From NCBI RefSeq assembly GCF_009687845.1, contig NZ_BLAD01000073.1, positions 1 through 64,000 of the forward strand: a DNA stretch of 64,000 bases, in the 5' to 3' direction. The stretch's first letter is position 1; each line of letters opens with the position of its first letter. Origin of the DNA: Acrocarpospora corrugata (GTDB lineage: Bacteria; Actinomycetota; Actinomycetes; Streptosporangiales; Streptosporangiaceae). The notes below the pieces were generated by a model. That model had not been told where the DNA came from and did no database searches. It saw nothing but the letters and a program-made list of their open reading frames with translations. This document shows positions 8,340-17,037 of this stretch, in pieces. The position numbers and the translations under genes were made by a program.

Positions 8340-10388
8340 ATGACTGGTTTCCCCCGGGTGTTGTTCGACGAGGCGCACAGCGAGGCCTGGACGATCCGCA
8401 GGGAACGGGCGGAGGCCATGAACCCCGGTCATCCGGACGACAACGGCTACACCAGGGCGGCGGAGCACCTGCGGCGGCTGGGTCACCGGGTGGCCGCGCA
8501 CACCGGGGGCCCGCTGACGGCCTCCGCGCTGGCCGGGCAGGACGTGTTCGTGATCGCGCACCCGTCCCAGGAGCGCTGGGAGCGCACCACGGGCCTCGGC
8601 AGCCCGGTCTTCCCGGTCGAGGAACTGGACGCGATCGAGGAGTACGTGCGGGCCGGCGGCGGCCTGGTGGTGCTGGCCGAGCACGAGCAGGAGAAGTACG
8701 GCAGCAACCTCGGCGACCTGCTGGCCAGGTTCGGCGTGGGGGTCGCCCACCTGACCGTCCAGGATCCACGGCACAGCCACAACCAGGTGGCGTCCTGGGT
8801 GCGCGGGGTTGCGGCCGCCCGGGAGGTGGCCGGGGCCGATCTGCTCGCGGGGGCCGGGCAGGCGTGCTTCTACCGGGCCGGGGTGCTGACCGGGGCCGGG
8901 GACGTGCTGTTCCGGACCTCGGCGGACGCGGATCCGGCGGGGGAGCCGCTGGCGGTGGCCGTGCGGCACGGGGCCGGGCGGGTCGTCGTGCTGGCCGATT
9001 CCGACCTGTTCGGCGACGACTCGATCGGGGAGTTCGACCATGCCCGGCTGTGGGTGAACCTGGTCACCTGGGCGGCCCGGGCGCCCGCGTCGGCCCGTGC
9101 GGCCGATCCCGTGCCCGCCGAGTTCGCCGCGCTCAAGGAGGCCGTCGAGGAGCTGCGGCCGCTCCAGGCCAAGGACGGCTCGATCGCGGGCGACCAGGCC
9201 CAGGCCGCGCGGCTCGTGTCGGAGATTTCCGGTCATGTTGTGGCGCTGGCGCCGAGGTTCCCGCACGACGCCGCCTACCTGAACGCCGTCGTGGCCGACC
9301 TCGGGAAGTGGGCCGACGACGGGCTCGGCGTGCCGGACTTCCTGGACTCGCTGGACGCCTTCCACCCCGACGAGCAGCGCGTGGACGGCCTGGAGCACCT
9401 GGTGGTGTTCCCCATGTACACCCAGAACGGCAACCCGAACCGCAACCTGGAGGCCGTCTGGATCAGGACGGTCTGGCCGGACTGGCTGGCCGGGGTCGAG
9501 GCCGGGCGGTACGACAACCCGATGTTCGTGCCGATCACGTTCGTGGACTTCACCGCCGGCTACGACACCAACTCGGCCGTGCTGTTCCCGGAGACGGTCG
9601 CCGTCCGGGCGACGCCGGCCAGGTTCACCTGGGGCGCCATCTTCTGCGACCGGGAGGCCGCCCGGTTCCGGGCCGTCACCTCGGCCGCCGCCGAGACGCT
9701 GAAGCTGGCGCTGCCGCCGGACGCGGCCCGGCTGGTGGCCTCGCGTGAGCTGGCTCAGGACGCGTTCACGCTGTGGGATCTGATCCATGATCGGACCCAC
9801 TCCCATGGTGATCTGCCGTTCGATCCGTTCATGATCAAGCAGCGGATGCCGTACTGGCTGTACTCGCTGGAGGAGCTGCGCTGCGACCTGACCGCGTTCG
9901 GCGAGGCCGTGCGGCTGGAGGCCGAGGGCGTGCCGCAGGCCGGGTATGTGCAGTACGCGATCCTGTTCGACCGGCTGTTCCGGTTCCCGATCACCGGCGA
10001 CCGGGTGCGCAACTACGACGGGCTCGGCGGGCAGCTGCTCTTCGCGTACCTGCATCGCAACGACATCGTGCGGTGGACCGACAACCGGCTCAGCGTCGAC
10101 TGGCCCAGGGTCGCCGGCGGCGTCGCCGACCTGCGCGGCGAGGTGGAGAAGCTGTACCGGGACGGGATCGACCGGTCCAAGCTGGCTCACTGGCTGGCCG
10201 CCCACGACCTGGTCGCCGCCTACGTGGCGCCGCACCCGGCCTCCAAGTGGGCCGCGCGGGATCTGCCGGCGGAGCAGAAGGCCATGGTGGACGCGGTGCT
10301 CTCCGACGAGTTCCCGCTGAGCATGTTCTACGAGGCGCTGCGCCGTAAGCTCACCGATGTCGTCGAATCCACGAAGGGTGTGCGCTGA
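8340..10388 (+). CDS. DUF6421-family protein
   Basis: 682 aa, a large actinobacterial protein of unknown function that I recognise as the DUF6421 family. Residues 1-110 look like a DUF4350/ThuA-type Rossmann-like domain (FDEAHSEAWTI; a Gly-rich turn at EEYVRAGGGLVVLAEHE). The remainder has a His/Asp-rich conserved stretch, LIHDRTHSHGDLPFDPF (near residue 482), that could bind a metal, and HLVVFPMYTQNGNPNRN (near 354). ATG at 8340 with GGGAG upstream. The stop and next start share TGATG, so it is coupled to the SDR gene. An AT-rich promoter-like stretch lies at about 8290-8335. The reaction is unknown; partners suggest hydroxy- or amino-acid-like metabolites. Confidence 0.82.
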   Translation: MTGFPRVLFDEAHSEAWTIRRERAEAMNPGHPDDNGYTRAAEHLRRLGHRVAAHTGGPLTASALAGQDVFVIAHPSQERWERTTGLGSPVFPVEELDAIEEYVRAGGGLVVLAEHEQEKYGSNLGDLLARFGVGVAHLTVQDPRHSHNQVASWVRGVAAAREVAGADLLAGAGQACFYRAGVLTGAGDVLFRTSADADPAGEPLAVAVRHGAGRVVVLADSDLFGDDSIGEFDHARLWVNLVTWAARAPASARAADPVPAEFAALKEAVEELRPLQAKDGSIAGDQAQAARLVSEISGHVVALAPRFPHDAAYLNAVVADLGKWADDGLGVPDFLDSLDAFHPDEQRVDGLEHLVVFPMYTQNGNPNRNLEAVWIRTVWPDWLAGVEAGRYDNPMFVPITFVDFTAGYDTNSAVLFPETVAVRATPARFTWGAIFCDREAARFRAVTSAAAETLKLALPPDAARLVASRELAQDAFTLWDLIHDRTHSHGDLPFDPFMIKQRMPYWLYSLEELRCDLTAFGEAVRLEAEGVPQAGYVQYAILFDRLFRFPITGDRVRNYDGLGGQLLFAYLHRNDIVRWTDNRLSVDWPRVAGGVADLRGEVEKLYRDGIDRSKLAHWLAAHDLVAAYVAPHPASKWAARDLPAEQKAMVDAVLSDEFPLSMFYEALRRKLTDVVESTKGVR

Positions 10389-11041
10389 TGCCGCGGGTCA
10401 TTCTCATCGCCGGTGCGGGCGGTCCGGCCGGTCAGGCCGTGGTACGGCGGTTCGCCGCGCAGGGCGACACCGTGATCGGCGTGGACCGGTCGGGCGCGGA
10501 CGGATCGCTGCCGGTGGACCTGCTCGACCAGGCGGCCGTCCAGCAGCTGGCCGAGCGGATCAAGACCGAGCACGGGCGGGTGGACGGCCTCATCCACCTG
10601 GTCGGCGGCTGGCGCGGGTCGAAGACCTTCGCCGAGACCTCACTGGCGGACTGGGCGTTCCTGCACGACCTGCTGATCCGCACGCTCCAGCACGTGACGC
10701 TGGCCTTCGAGCCGCTGCTGCGGGCCTCCGAGGACGGCCGGTTCGCGATCGTCTCCGCCAAGGCCGCGCAGCACCCCACCCAGGGCAACGCGGCCTACGC
10801 CAGCGCCAAGGCCGCCGCCGAGGCGTGGACGCTGGCCTTCGCCGACGCGCTCAAGGGCGGCTCTTCGGCCGCCGCCGTGCTGGTGGTGACGGCGCTCGTG
10901 CACGACGCGATGCGCGCCGCCGACCCCGGCCGGGCGTTCAAGGGCTTCACCGACGTAGCCGACCTCGCCACCGCCCTCACCGACCTGTGGAGCCGGCCGG
11001 CCGCCGAGGTCAACGGCCGCCGCATCGATCTGACGGGATGA
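10388..11041 (+). CDS. Short-chain dehydrogenase/reductase
   Basis: 217-aa NAD(P)-dependent SDR. The N-terminal nucleotide loop is variant (IAGAGGPAGQAVVRRF, GxGGxxG type), with Asp in VDRSGAD suggesting NAD(H) preference. The central HLVGGW takes the place of NNAG. The catalytic Tyr/Lys pair is YASAK, preceded by Ser in IVSAKAAQ. It is slightly short for the family but looks complete. It overlaps DUF6421 by one base and the aldolase-like gene by 4 bases (ATGA), so three consecutive proteins are translationally coupled. The substrate is unknown. Confidence 0.88.
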   Translation: MPRVILIAGAGGPAGQAVVRRFAAQGDTVIGVDRSGADGSLPVDLLDQAAVQQLAERIKTEHGRVDGLIHLVGGWRGSKTFAETSLADWAFLHDLLIRTLQHVTLAFEPLLRASEDGRFAIVSAKAAQHPTQGNAAYASAKAAAEAWTLAFADALKGGSSAAAVLVVTALVHDAMRAADPGRAFKGFTDVADLATALTDLWSRPAAEVNGRRIDLTG

Positions 11042-12111
11042 TTCACGTGCGCACCGACGCGATCCGGCGTCACGACCCGGCCGTGACGAGCTTCGCCAGC
11101 GACAACTACGCCGGGGTGCACCCGGAGGTCCTGGCCGCCATCGCGCTCGCCAACGGCGGCCACCAGGTCGCCTACGGCGACGACGTCTACACCGAGGCGG
11201 TCCAGCGGATCTTCCAGGCGCACTTCGGCGAGCAGGCCCAGGTCTGGCCGGTCTTCAACGGCACCGCCGCCAACGTGGTCTCGCTGCGCGCCATGTGCGC
11301 GCCCTGGGAGGCGGTCGTCTGCGCCGAGACCGCGCACATCAACGTCGACGAGGGCGGCGCGCCCGAGGTGGTGGCCGGGCTGAAGCTGCTGCCCGTGGCC
11401 ACCCCCGACGGCAAGCTCACGCCCGCCCTGGTCGACCGGCAGGCGTGGGGCTTCGGCGACGTGCACCGGGCCCAGCCCAAGGTGGTCTCCATCTCCAACG
11501 CCACCGAGCTGGGCACCCTCTACACCCCCGACGAGATCAAGGCCGTCTGCGAGCACGCGCACCAGCTCGGCCTGCTCGTGCACCTGGACGGCTCCCGGAT
11601 CACCAACGCGGCCGCCGCCCTGGACGTGCCGCTCCGGGCGCTCACCACCGACGCTGGCGTGGACCTGCTCTCCTTCGGCGGCACCAAGATCGGCCTGCTG
11701 TTCGGCGAGGCCGTGGTGGTGCTCAACCCGGCGGCCGCGCACGGGCTGGCCTACCTGCGGAAGACCAGCATGCAGCTGGCCTCCAAGATGCGGTTCGTGT
11801 CGGTGCAGTTCGAGGCGCTGCTGGCCGGGGATCTGTGGCTGCGCAACGCCCGGCAGGCCAACTCGATGGCGCGGCGGCTGGCGGCGGCCGTGCACGGCAT
11901 CGACGGGGTCGAGGTCAGCCAGGTCGTCCAGGCCAACGCGGTCTTCGCCCGGCTGCCCGCCGCGGCGGCGGACCGGCTGCGTGAGCACTACCGGTTCTAC
12001 ACCTGGAACGCCGACACCGGCGAGGTTCGCTGGATGTGCGGGTTCGACACCACCGAGGCGGACGTGGACGCTTTCGCGGCGGCCATCGCCGCCGAACTCG
12101 GGACGGGATAG
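11038..12111 (+). CDS. Threonine aldolase-like / beta-eliminating lyase-related PLP enzyme
   Basis: 357-aa fold-type I PLP enzyme of the threonine aldolase/beta-eliminating lyase superfamily. It has SFASDNYAGVHPEVL at the N-terminus, FNGTAANVVSL (cofactor phosphate side), HLDGSRITNAA with the PLP-pyridine Asp, and LSFGGTKIG carrying the probable Schiff-base Lys. These enzymes cleave beta-hydroxy amino acids to glycine and an aldehyde or remove beta substituents. The ATG at 11038 overlaps the SDR stop. With DUF6421 and the SDR it forms an arrangement I recall as recurrent in actinobacteria. The pathway is not known to me. Confidence 0.88.
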   Translation: MIHVRTDAIRRHDPAVTSFASDNYAGVHPEVLAAIALANGGHQVAYGDDVYTEAVQRIFQAHFGEQAQVWPVFNGTAANVVSLRAMCAPWEAVVCAETAHINVDEGGAPEVVAGLKLLPVATPDGKLTPALVDRQAWGFGDVHRAQPKVVSISNATELGTLYTPDEIKAVCEHAHQLGLLVHLDGSRITNAAAALDVPLRALTTDAGVDLLSFGGTKIGLLFGEAVVVLNPAAAHGLAYLRKTSMQLASKMRFVSVQFEALLAGDLWLRNARQANSMARRLAAAVHGIDGVEVSQVVQANAVFARLPAAAADRLREHYRFYTWNADTGEVRWMCGFDTTEADVDAFAAAIAAELGTG

Positions 12112-12130
12112 CCGGTGTAAGCTGCGGCGC

Positions 12131-12799
12131 GTGACGTTGCGGGTAGTGATCGCGGAGGACTCGCTGCTGATCCGGGAGGGCGTCGAACGCGTGCTCTCCC
12201 GCGATCCGGAGCTCGAGGTGGTGGCCGCCTGCGCCGACCTGCCCGAACTGCTCGCGGCCGTCGAACTCCACGAGCCCGACGTGGTCGTCACCGACGTCCG
12301 GATGCCGCCGACCTCCACCGACGAGGGCATCCAGGCCGCGACCATGCTGCGCGCCGGCCGCCCGGCCGTCGGCGTCGTGGTGCTATCCCAGTACGCCGAG
12401 CCGTCGTACGCGACCATGCTGCTGGCGGCCGGCAGCTCGGGCCGCGCCTACCTGCTGAAGGAGCGCGTCGGCGAGCCCGGCCAGCTGGTGGAGGCCGTCC
12501 GCGCGGTCGCCAAGGGCGGGTCGATCATCGACCCGATCGTGGTCGAGGGCATCCTCGCCGACTCGATGAAGCGGCGGGCGTCCCCGCTGGGCGCGCTGAC
12601 CCCGCGCGAACGCGACGTGCTCGGGCAGATCGCGCAGGGCAAGAGCAACGCGGCGGTGGGGGAGACCCTCTACCTGAGCGAGAAGTCGGTGGAGAAGCAC
12701 ATCAGCGTGCTGTTCGCGAAACTCGGCCTGGAAGCCACCCCCGAGGTCAACCGGCGGGTCCTGGCCGTGCTGGTCTACCTCGCCGAACAGGGGGGATAA
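12131..12799 (+). CDS. NarL-family response regulator, kinase partner not adjacent
   Basis: 222-aa response regulator starting at GTG 12131, 19 bp after the aldolase-like stop. The receiver has EDSLLIREG, phospho-acceptor Asp55 in VVVTDVRMPPTSTDEG, Ser/Gln in VLSQYAEPSY and Lys in YLLKERVGEP. The long linker after the phosphorylation loop is typical of one NarL subgroup and is also present in the cyclase-linked receiver at 22666-23979. The C-terminal LuxR HTH contains LTPRERDVLGQIAQGKSNAA and SEKSVEKHISVLFAKLGL. No histidine kinase is adjacent on the same strand; it could be read together with the upstream triplet. Confidence 0.92.
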   Translation: MTLRVVIAEDSLLIREGVERVLSRDPELEVVAACADLPELLAAVELHEPDVVVTDVRMPPTSTDEGIQAATMLRAGRPAVGVVVLSQYAEPSYATMLLAAGSSGRAYLLKERVGEPGQLVEAVRAVAKGGSIIDPIVVEGILADSMKRRASPLGALTPRERDVLGQIAQGKSNAAVGETLYLSEKSVEKHISVLFAKLGLEATPEVNRRVLAVLVYLAEQGG

Positions 12800-12840
12800 C
12801 ACCCTGACCAGGGTGTGCCCGATGGGGCAGGCTGGACAGC

Positions 12841-13215
12841 ATGGGGCCTGTCGAAGTACGCGTGAACGTACTGATCGTCGACGACCAGGGACCGTTTCGA
12901 GCAGCCGCACGCCGACTCGTCGCCCTCGTCGCCGGGTGGCGGGTGGTCGCCGAGGCCGTCTCCGGTGAGGACGCCCTCGCCGAGGTGGCCCGCACCCGCC
13001 CCACCGTGATTCTGATGGACATCAACCTGCCGGGTATCAACGGGATCGAGGCGACCCGGCGCATCCTCGCCGACCATCCGGACACCACCGTGGTGCTGGT
13101 CTCCACGTACGCGGCGGAGGACCTGCCGCCGGACGCGCACACCTGCGGGGCCACCGGCTACATCCGCAAGGAGAACCTGACGCCGGCCCGGCTGCGCGCG
13201 CTCGTGCCGATCTGA
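12841..13215 (+). CDS. Stand-alone receiver-domain protein
   Basis: 124 aa, a single CheY-like receiver with no output domain: VLIVDDQGPFR, phospho-acceptor Asp in TVILMDINLPGINGIEA, Ser/Thr in VLVSTYAAED and Lys in GYIRKENLTP. The length matches one receiver domain exactly. Start is ATG 12841 or a GTG a few codons in; neither has a strong ribosome site. It follows the LuxR-type regulator by 41 bp and may act as a phosphate sink or phospho-relay protein (inference). Confidence 0.82.
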   Translation: MGPVEVRVNVLIVDDQGPFRAAARRLVALVAGWRVVAEAVSGEDALAEVARTRPTVILMDINLPGINGIEATRRILADHPDTTVVLVSTYAAEDLPPDAHTCGATGYIRKENLTPARLRALVPI

Positions 13216-13309
13216 TCGCGACGTTTGTGAATGTCATGAACCCGGCAAACATCTGCCATTGGGCCGTGTCCGATGGTTCCACGGGTTGACTGAAATCTGA
13301 CGATCTTGA
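13216..13309. other. Short non-coding gap before the Ig-like remnant
   Basis: 94 bp with lower GC than neighbours. It contains TTGACT at 13286-13291 followed by an AT-rich ATATCG at 13309, a weak promoter resemblance. The reading frame of the remnant begins only at the end of this gap. Nothing else recognised. Confidence 0.4.
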
Positions 13310-13645
13310 TATCGGCCGGCCGTCGAGAACATCGCGATCTTCGCTCCCGAGGGCGAGCCGCTGGGCGCGTCGATCCCGGCCGCCGACGTGGACGGCGGGC
13401 CGCTCACCTACACGGTGACCGACCCGGCCAAGCTGCCGCCCGGCCTCACCCTGGGCGGCACCGGGCAGCTGTCCGCGGCCGCCATGCCCGAAGGCGTCTA
13501 CGACGTCCCCGTCAAGGTCTGCGACAGCGAGGGAGCCTGCGCCGCGGGGACCGTACGGGTGAGCACCTACCTGGCCTGCGCCGACCTGGGCAACAAGCGC
13601 TGCCGGCATCTGTCAGCGCCGGTGACGGCGGTCCCTGAGGGCTAG
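13310..13645 (+). pseudogene. Remnant of an Ig/cadherin-like repeat protein
   Basis: An open frame from the stop at 13307 to the TAG at 13643-13645 reads as one complete-looking beta-sandwich module: VENIAIFAPEGEPLGASI, then GGPLTYTVTDPAKLPPGL, GQLSAAAMPEGVYDVPV and CDSEGACAAGTVRVS. This is the He_PIG/putative-Ig pattern of secreted multi-repeat proteins. There is no ATG/GTG/TTG before the module; the first GTG (13388) falls inside it and there is no signal peptide. I read it as the 3' stub of a deleted surface protein. Its end overlaps the convergent oxidoreductase gene by 33 bp. Confidence 0.55.
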
Positions 13646-15031
13646 CGTGGCCGCGTGGTGGCCGCCCATGCCGTGCACGCCCGCGCCCGGCGGCGTGCTC
13701 GACGAGCAGAGGTAGACGCCGTCGAGCGGGGTCCGCCAGGGCTTGAGCGCGTGCACGGGGCGGCCGAAGAACTGGGTGATTTCGGCGGAGCCGCCGCCGA
13801 TGTCACCGCCGACGTAGTTGGGGTTGTGCGACTCCATCGCGGCGGGGGACATGACGTGGCGGGCCAGGACCCGATCCCGGAAGCCGGGGGCGAACCGTTC
13901 GATCTGGGCTTCGATGTGCGAGGTCATGTCGTGGTCGGAGCCGTTCGGGACATGGCAGTACGCCCACAGCGTCTGCCGGCCCTCGGGGGCCCGGGTGGGA
14001 TCGGCGACGCACGGCTGGACCACCAGCACGTACGGGTTTGCGGCGATCCTGCCGTTCGCGGTGGCGGTCTCGCTGGCGGCGATCTCCGCCAGGGTGCCGC
14101 CCAGGTGCACGGTGGCGGCGGCCGAGATCCGGGGATCGCGCCACGGGACCGGGCCGTCCAGCGCCCAGTCGACCTTGAAGACGCCGGGGCCCTGGCGGAA
14201 GCGGGACAGGCGGCGGGCGTAGCCGGGCGGCAGGTCGGCGACGGCGAGGAACTGGCGGGGGGTCAGGTCCAGCAGGACGGTCCCGGCCGGGGGGAGCTCG
14301 CGGAGCGAGGTGACCCGGTGGCCGGAGACGGTCTCCGCGCCCAGTTTGCGGAGACGCTCGACCATCAGGTCGGCCATCACCTGGGAGCCGCCCCTGACCA
14401 CCGGCCAGCCCACCGAGTGCGCCATCGCGGCCAGCAGCAGGCCGTACCCGCCGGTGATGGGGTGGCGCAGGTCCAGCATCGCGTGCGCGGCCATTCCGGC
14501 GAAGGCGGCGCGGGCGGGAGCCGTACGGAACAGGGACCTGGCCAGGACGGTGGCCGGCAGCGCGGCGAGCGCGCCGTAGCGCAAAGCGGCGACGGGGGCC
14601 TTGGGCGGGCCCAGCGGCGACAGCAGCGTGTCGATCAGCGGGAAGCCGGCCCGCGCGGTCGCGCCCACGGTGGCCTGCCAGGCCCGCCCGTCCTGGCCGA
14701 GCGCGGCCGCGGTCTCGGCCGGGTCGCGGTGGATCAGCACGGCGGGCCCGTCGTCGAGCGGATGCGCCGCCGACACCTCCGGGTACGCGAACTCCACCGC
14801 CAGGTCGGGCAGCCGGTCGCGCAGCGCCGGTGAGGCCAGCGACAGCGGGAGCACGGTCGCGCACACGTCGTGCGTGAACCCGGGCAGCGTCAGCTCCGCG
14901 CTGCGCAGCCCCCCGCCGAAGGTCTCCGCGCCCTCAAGCAGCAGCACCCGGCGGCCCGCCTCGGCCATCGTCAGCGCCGCCACCAGGCCGTTCGGCCCCG
15001 ATCCGACGACGATCGCGTCGTACTCACTCAT
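13613..15031 (-). CDS. Phytoene desaturase-like FAD-dependent oxidoreductase
   Basis: 472-aa flavoprotein of the phytoene desaturase/NAD(P)-FAD oxidoreductase family. The ADP-binding loop is at the N-terminus (AIVVGSGPNGLVAALTMAEAG) with LLLEGAETFGGGLRSAE. GGSQVMADLMVERLRKLGAE (substrate-binding/FAD part) lies in the middle, and the C-terminal FAD motif reads LDGVYLCSSSTPPGAGVHGMGG. The internal ATG at 15031 has GGAAGAG just upstream and is preferred over 15043. No carotenoid or terpene genes are adjacent, so the substrate is open. It starts 36 bp after the histidine kinase gene of the long minus-strand operon and may be its last gene. Confidence 0.87.
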   Translation of the reverse strand: MSEYDAIVVGSGPNGLVAALTMAEAGRRVLLLEGAETFGGGLRSAELTLPGFTHDVCATVLPLSLASPALRDRLPDLAVEFAYPEVSAAHPLDDGPAVLIHRDPAETAAALGQDGRAWQATVGATARAGFPLIDTLLSPLGPPKAPVAALRYGALAALPATVLARSLFRTAPARAAFAGMAAHAMLDLRHPITGGYGLLLAAMAHSVGWPVVRGGSQVMADLMVERLRKLGAETVSGHRVTSLRELPPAGTVLLDLTPRQFLAVADLPPGYARRLSRFRQGPGVFKVDWALDGPVPWRDPRISAAATVHLGGTLAEIAASETATANGRIAANPYVLVVQPCVADPTRAPEGRQTLWAYCHVPNGSDHDMTSHIEAQIERFAPGFRDRVLARHVMSPAAMESHNPNYVGGDIGGGSAEITQFFGRPVHALKPWRTPLDGVYLCSSSTPPGAGVHGMGGHHAATLALRDRRHRR

Positions 15032-15067
15032 GGTCTCTTCCATTCACGCGGCTGATCTGGTGAAACG

Positions 15068-17032
15068 TCATTCGCACGGGATCTCGCCGCGGATCCGGGT
15101 GCCCGCGCCCAGTTCCGACTCCACGGTGAGGCTGCCGCCGATGGCGCCGAGCCGGTCCCGCATGTTGACGAAGCCGTGGCCGGCGTCCCCGGCGGCGAAG
15201 CCGGTGCCGTCGTCGGCGACCTCGAAGCGCAGGACCGTCCCGGTGGCCTCCAGGTGGACGGTGATCGCCGCGTCCGCGCCCGCGTGCTTCCCGGCGTTCT
15301 GGATGGCCTCCAGGCAGCAGAAGTAGACCGCGGCCTCGATCTCCTCCGAGTAGCGGCGGGGCAGCTCGACGCTGACCGAGCAGGGCAGCGAGGAGCGGCG
15401 GGCCGCCGACCGGAGGGCGTGGTCGAGGCCGTGGTTGCGGAGCAGCGGCGGGTAGACGCCGTGGGCCAGCTCGCGCAGGGCCGCGATGGTGCCCTGCACG
15501 TCGGCGCGGAGCTCGTCGAACAGGTTGTCGGTGGAGCCGGGTTCCTCGGCGATGATCTCCCCGGCCAGGCTGAGCTTGACCGACAGCGCGACCAGGTGCT
15601 GCTGCGCGCCGTCGTGCAGGTCCCGCTCGATGGCGCGGCGGGCGGCGTCGGCGGCGGTGACGATGCGCAGCCGGGACGCCTGCAGCTCCTCGTTGCGGCG
15701 GCGCAGCTCGTCCAGCGAGGCCTGCAGCGCGGAGTCCAGGCGCATGTTGTGCAGGGCCAGGCCGACCTGGCGGCCGAGCTGGACCAGCACCTGGTCGTCG
15801 GCCTCGGAGAACGGCGGCGCGTCCACCGGGCGGCGGACCACGATCAGGCCGAGCAATTCGCCCAGGTGCGCGGCCGGGGCCACCCGGATCGGGCCGCCGC
15901 CGCCGTCGGCCAGCAGGCCCGGCATCCAGACGGCCAGCCAGGACGCGCCGCCGACCCGGGTCCTGCCGACCACGACGCGTTCCCGCTCATTCAGCTCCAG
16001 CCGGGCGGTGGGCAGGTCGGGCACGCTGAGCGTGCGGTGCAGCACGCCGCCGGAGCCGACCCAGATCTCCGCCCCGGCGGGGGCCATCGCCGCCTTGAGC
16101 GACTCGGCCAGCTGGAGCAGCAGCTCGTCGAACGGGACGGCGCGGCTCATCCGGGCGCCGAAGGTGGCCAGCACCTCCTCCGGCGGCACCCCGCCCCGGC
16201 CGGTGATGGCGCGGGCGGTGGCCAGCAGCCGGACCCGGAGCGGGAAGGCGAGCACCGCCACCACCAGGGCGGCGGCCATGCTGGAGACCAGCAGATCGCG
16301 TTCGGTGGCGTCCGGGATGCGGCCCAGGCCGAGCACCACCACCAGGTACACGCTGGCGATCATGACGGTGAACCCGGCCGTGACCACGGCTTCCAGCAGC
16401 GCCTTGTCGCCGACGTGGGCGGTGGACGGCAGGTGGCCGAGCAGGGCGCCCACCGGGACCACCACCAGCGCGGCGACCAGCCAGGTGAGCGGGTTGGCCG
16501 GCACCCCGAGCAGCAGGTAGAGGCCGATCAGGGTGGCCCCGGCCGAACCGGCGAGCAGCAGGGCCGCGCCGGTCCACTGCAGGGCCGCCCGCTGCCGGGG
16601 CGAGGCCTGGCCGCAGCGCAGGATGATGCCGGTGGCCCCGGTCGCGGCGGCCAGCACGGCAGCCAGCCCGGACAGGCTCGGCGGTCCGGTCAGCACGGCG
16701 AGCCCGACGCCGAGCACGGCGGCCAGCGCGGCCACCGAGCGGCGGGGGATGCTGCGCAGCTCCCCGTCGGGCAGGGCGAGCGCGAAGGCCAGCCAGCCCG
16801 CCATGGCCACCGGCACGGCGGTGGTCCAGACGGCGGCGGCGGTCTGGAGCACCGCCACCAGGACCGCCCACCGGGCCACCGCCGGGCGGCCGACCACCAG
16901 GCAGCCGGCGGCGGTGACCGCCCAGCCGGCCGCGACGACGGCTCCGGCCACGTTGGTGCCGTCCCAGAGGCCGACGCCGAGCGCGGCGACGGCCGCCGTG
17001 CCGCCCAGCCAGAGCGCGAGAGCACGGGTCAT
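15068..17032 (-). CDS. Sensor histidine kinase with GAF-like domain
   Basis: 654 aa. The N-terminal third holds about eight to ten hydrophobic helices. A GAF-like region (about residues 270-430) ends in SEADDQVLVQLGRQVGLALH. The HisKA_3 motif is RRAIERDLHDGAQQHLVALSV, followed by AAVYFCCLEAIQNAGKHAG (N box), DDGTGF, and GHGFVNMRDRLGAIGG. ATG at 17032, 5 bp after the upstream FtsX stop, so it is co-transcribed with the ABC/FtsX genes and the receiver-cyclase; the latter is its most likely phospho-acceptor (inference from the operon). It probably senses membrane or extracellular conditions. Confidence 0.93.
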   Translation of the reverse strand: MTRALALWLGGTAAVAALGVGLWDGTNVAGAVVAAGWAVTAAGCLVVGRPAVARWAVLVAVLQTAAAVWTTAVPVAMAGWLAFALALPDGELRSIPRRSVAALAAVLGVGLAVLTGPPSLSGLAAVLAAATGATGIILRCGQASPRQRAALQWTGAALLLAGSAGATLIGLYLLLGVPANPLTWLVAALVVVPVGALLGHLPSTAHVGDKALLEAVVTAGFTVMIASVYLVVVLGLGRIPDATERDLLVSSMAAALVVAVLAFPLRVRLLATARAITGRGGVPPEEVLATFGARMSRAVPFDELLLQLAESLKAAMAPAGAEIWVGSGGVLHRTLSVPDLPTARLELNERERVVVGRTRVGGASWLAVWMPGLLADGGGGPIRVAPAAHLGELLGLIVVRRPVDAPPFSEADDQVLVQLGRQVGLALHNMRLDSALQASLDELRRRNEELQASRLRIVTAADAARRAIERDLHDGAQQHLVALSVKLSLAGEIIAEEPGSTDNLFDELRADVQGTIAALRELAHGVYPPLLRNHGLDHALRSAARRSSLPCSVSVELPRRYSEEIEAAVYFCCLEAIQNAGKHAGADAAITVHLEATGTVLRFEVADDGTGFAAGDAGHGFVNMRDRLGAIGGSLTVESELGAGTRIRGEIPCE

Positions 17033-17037
17033 CTGGA

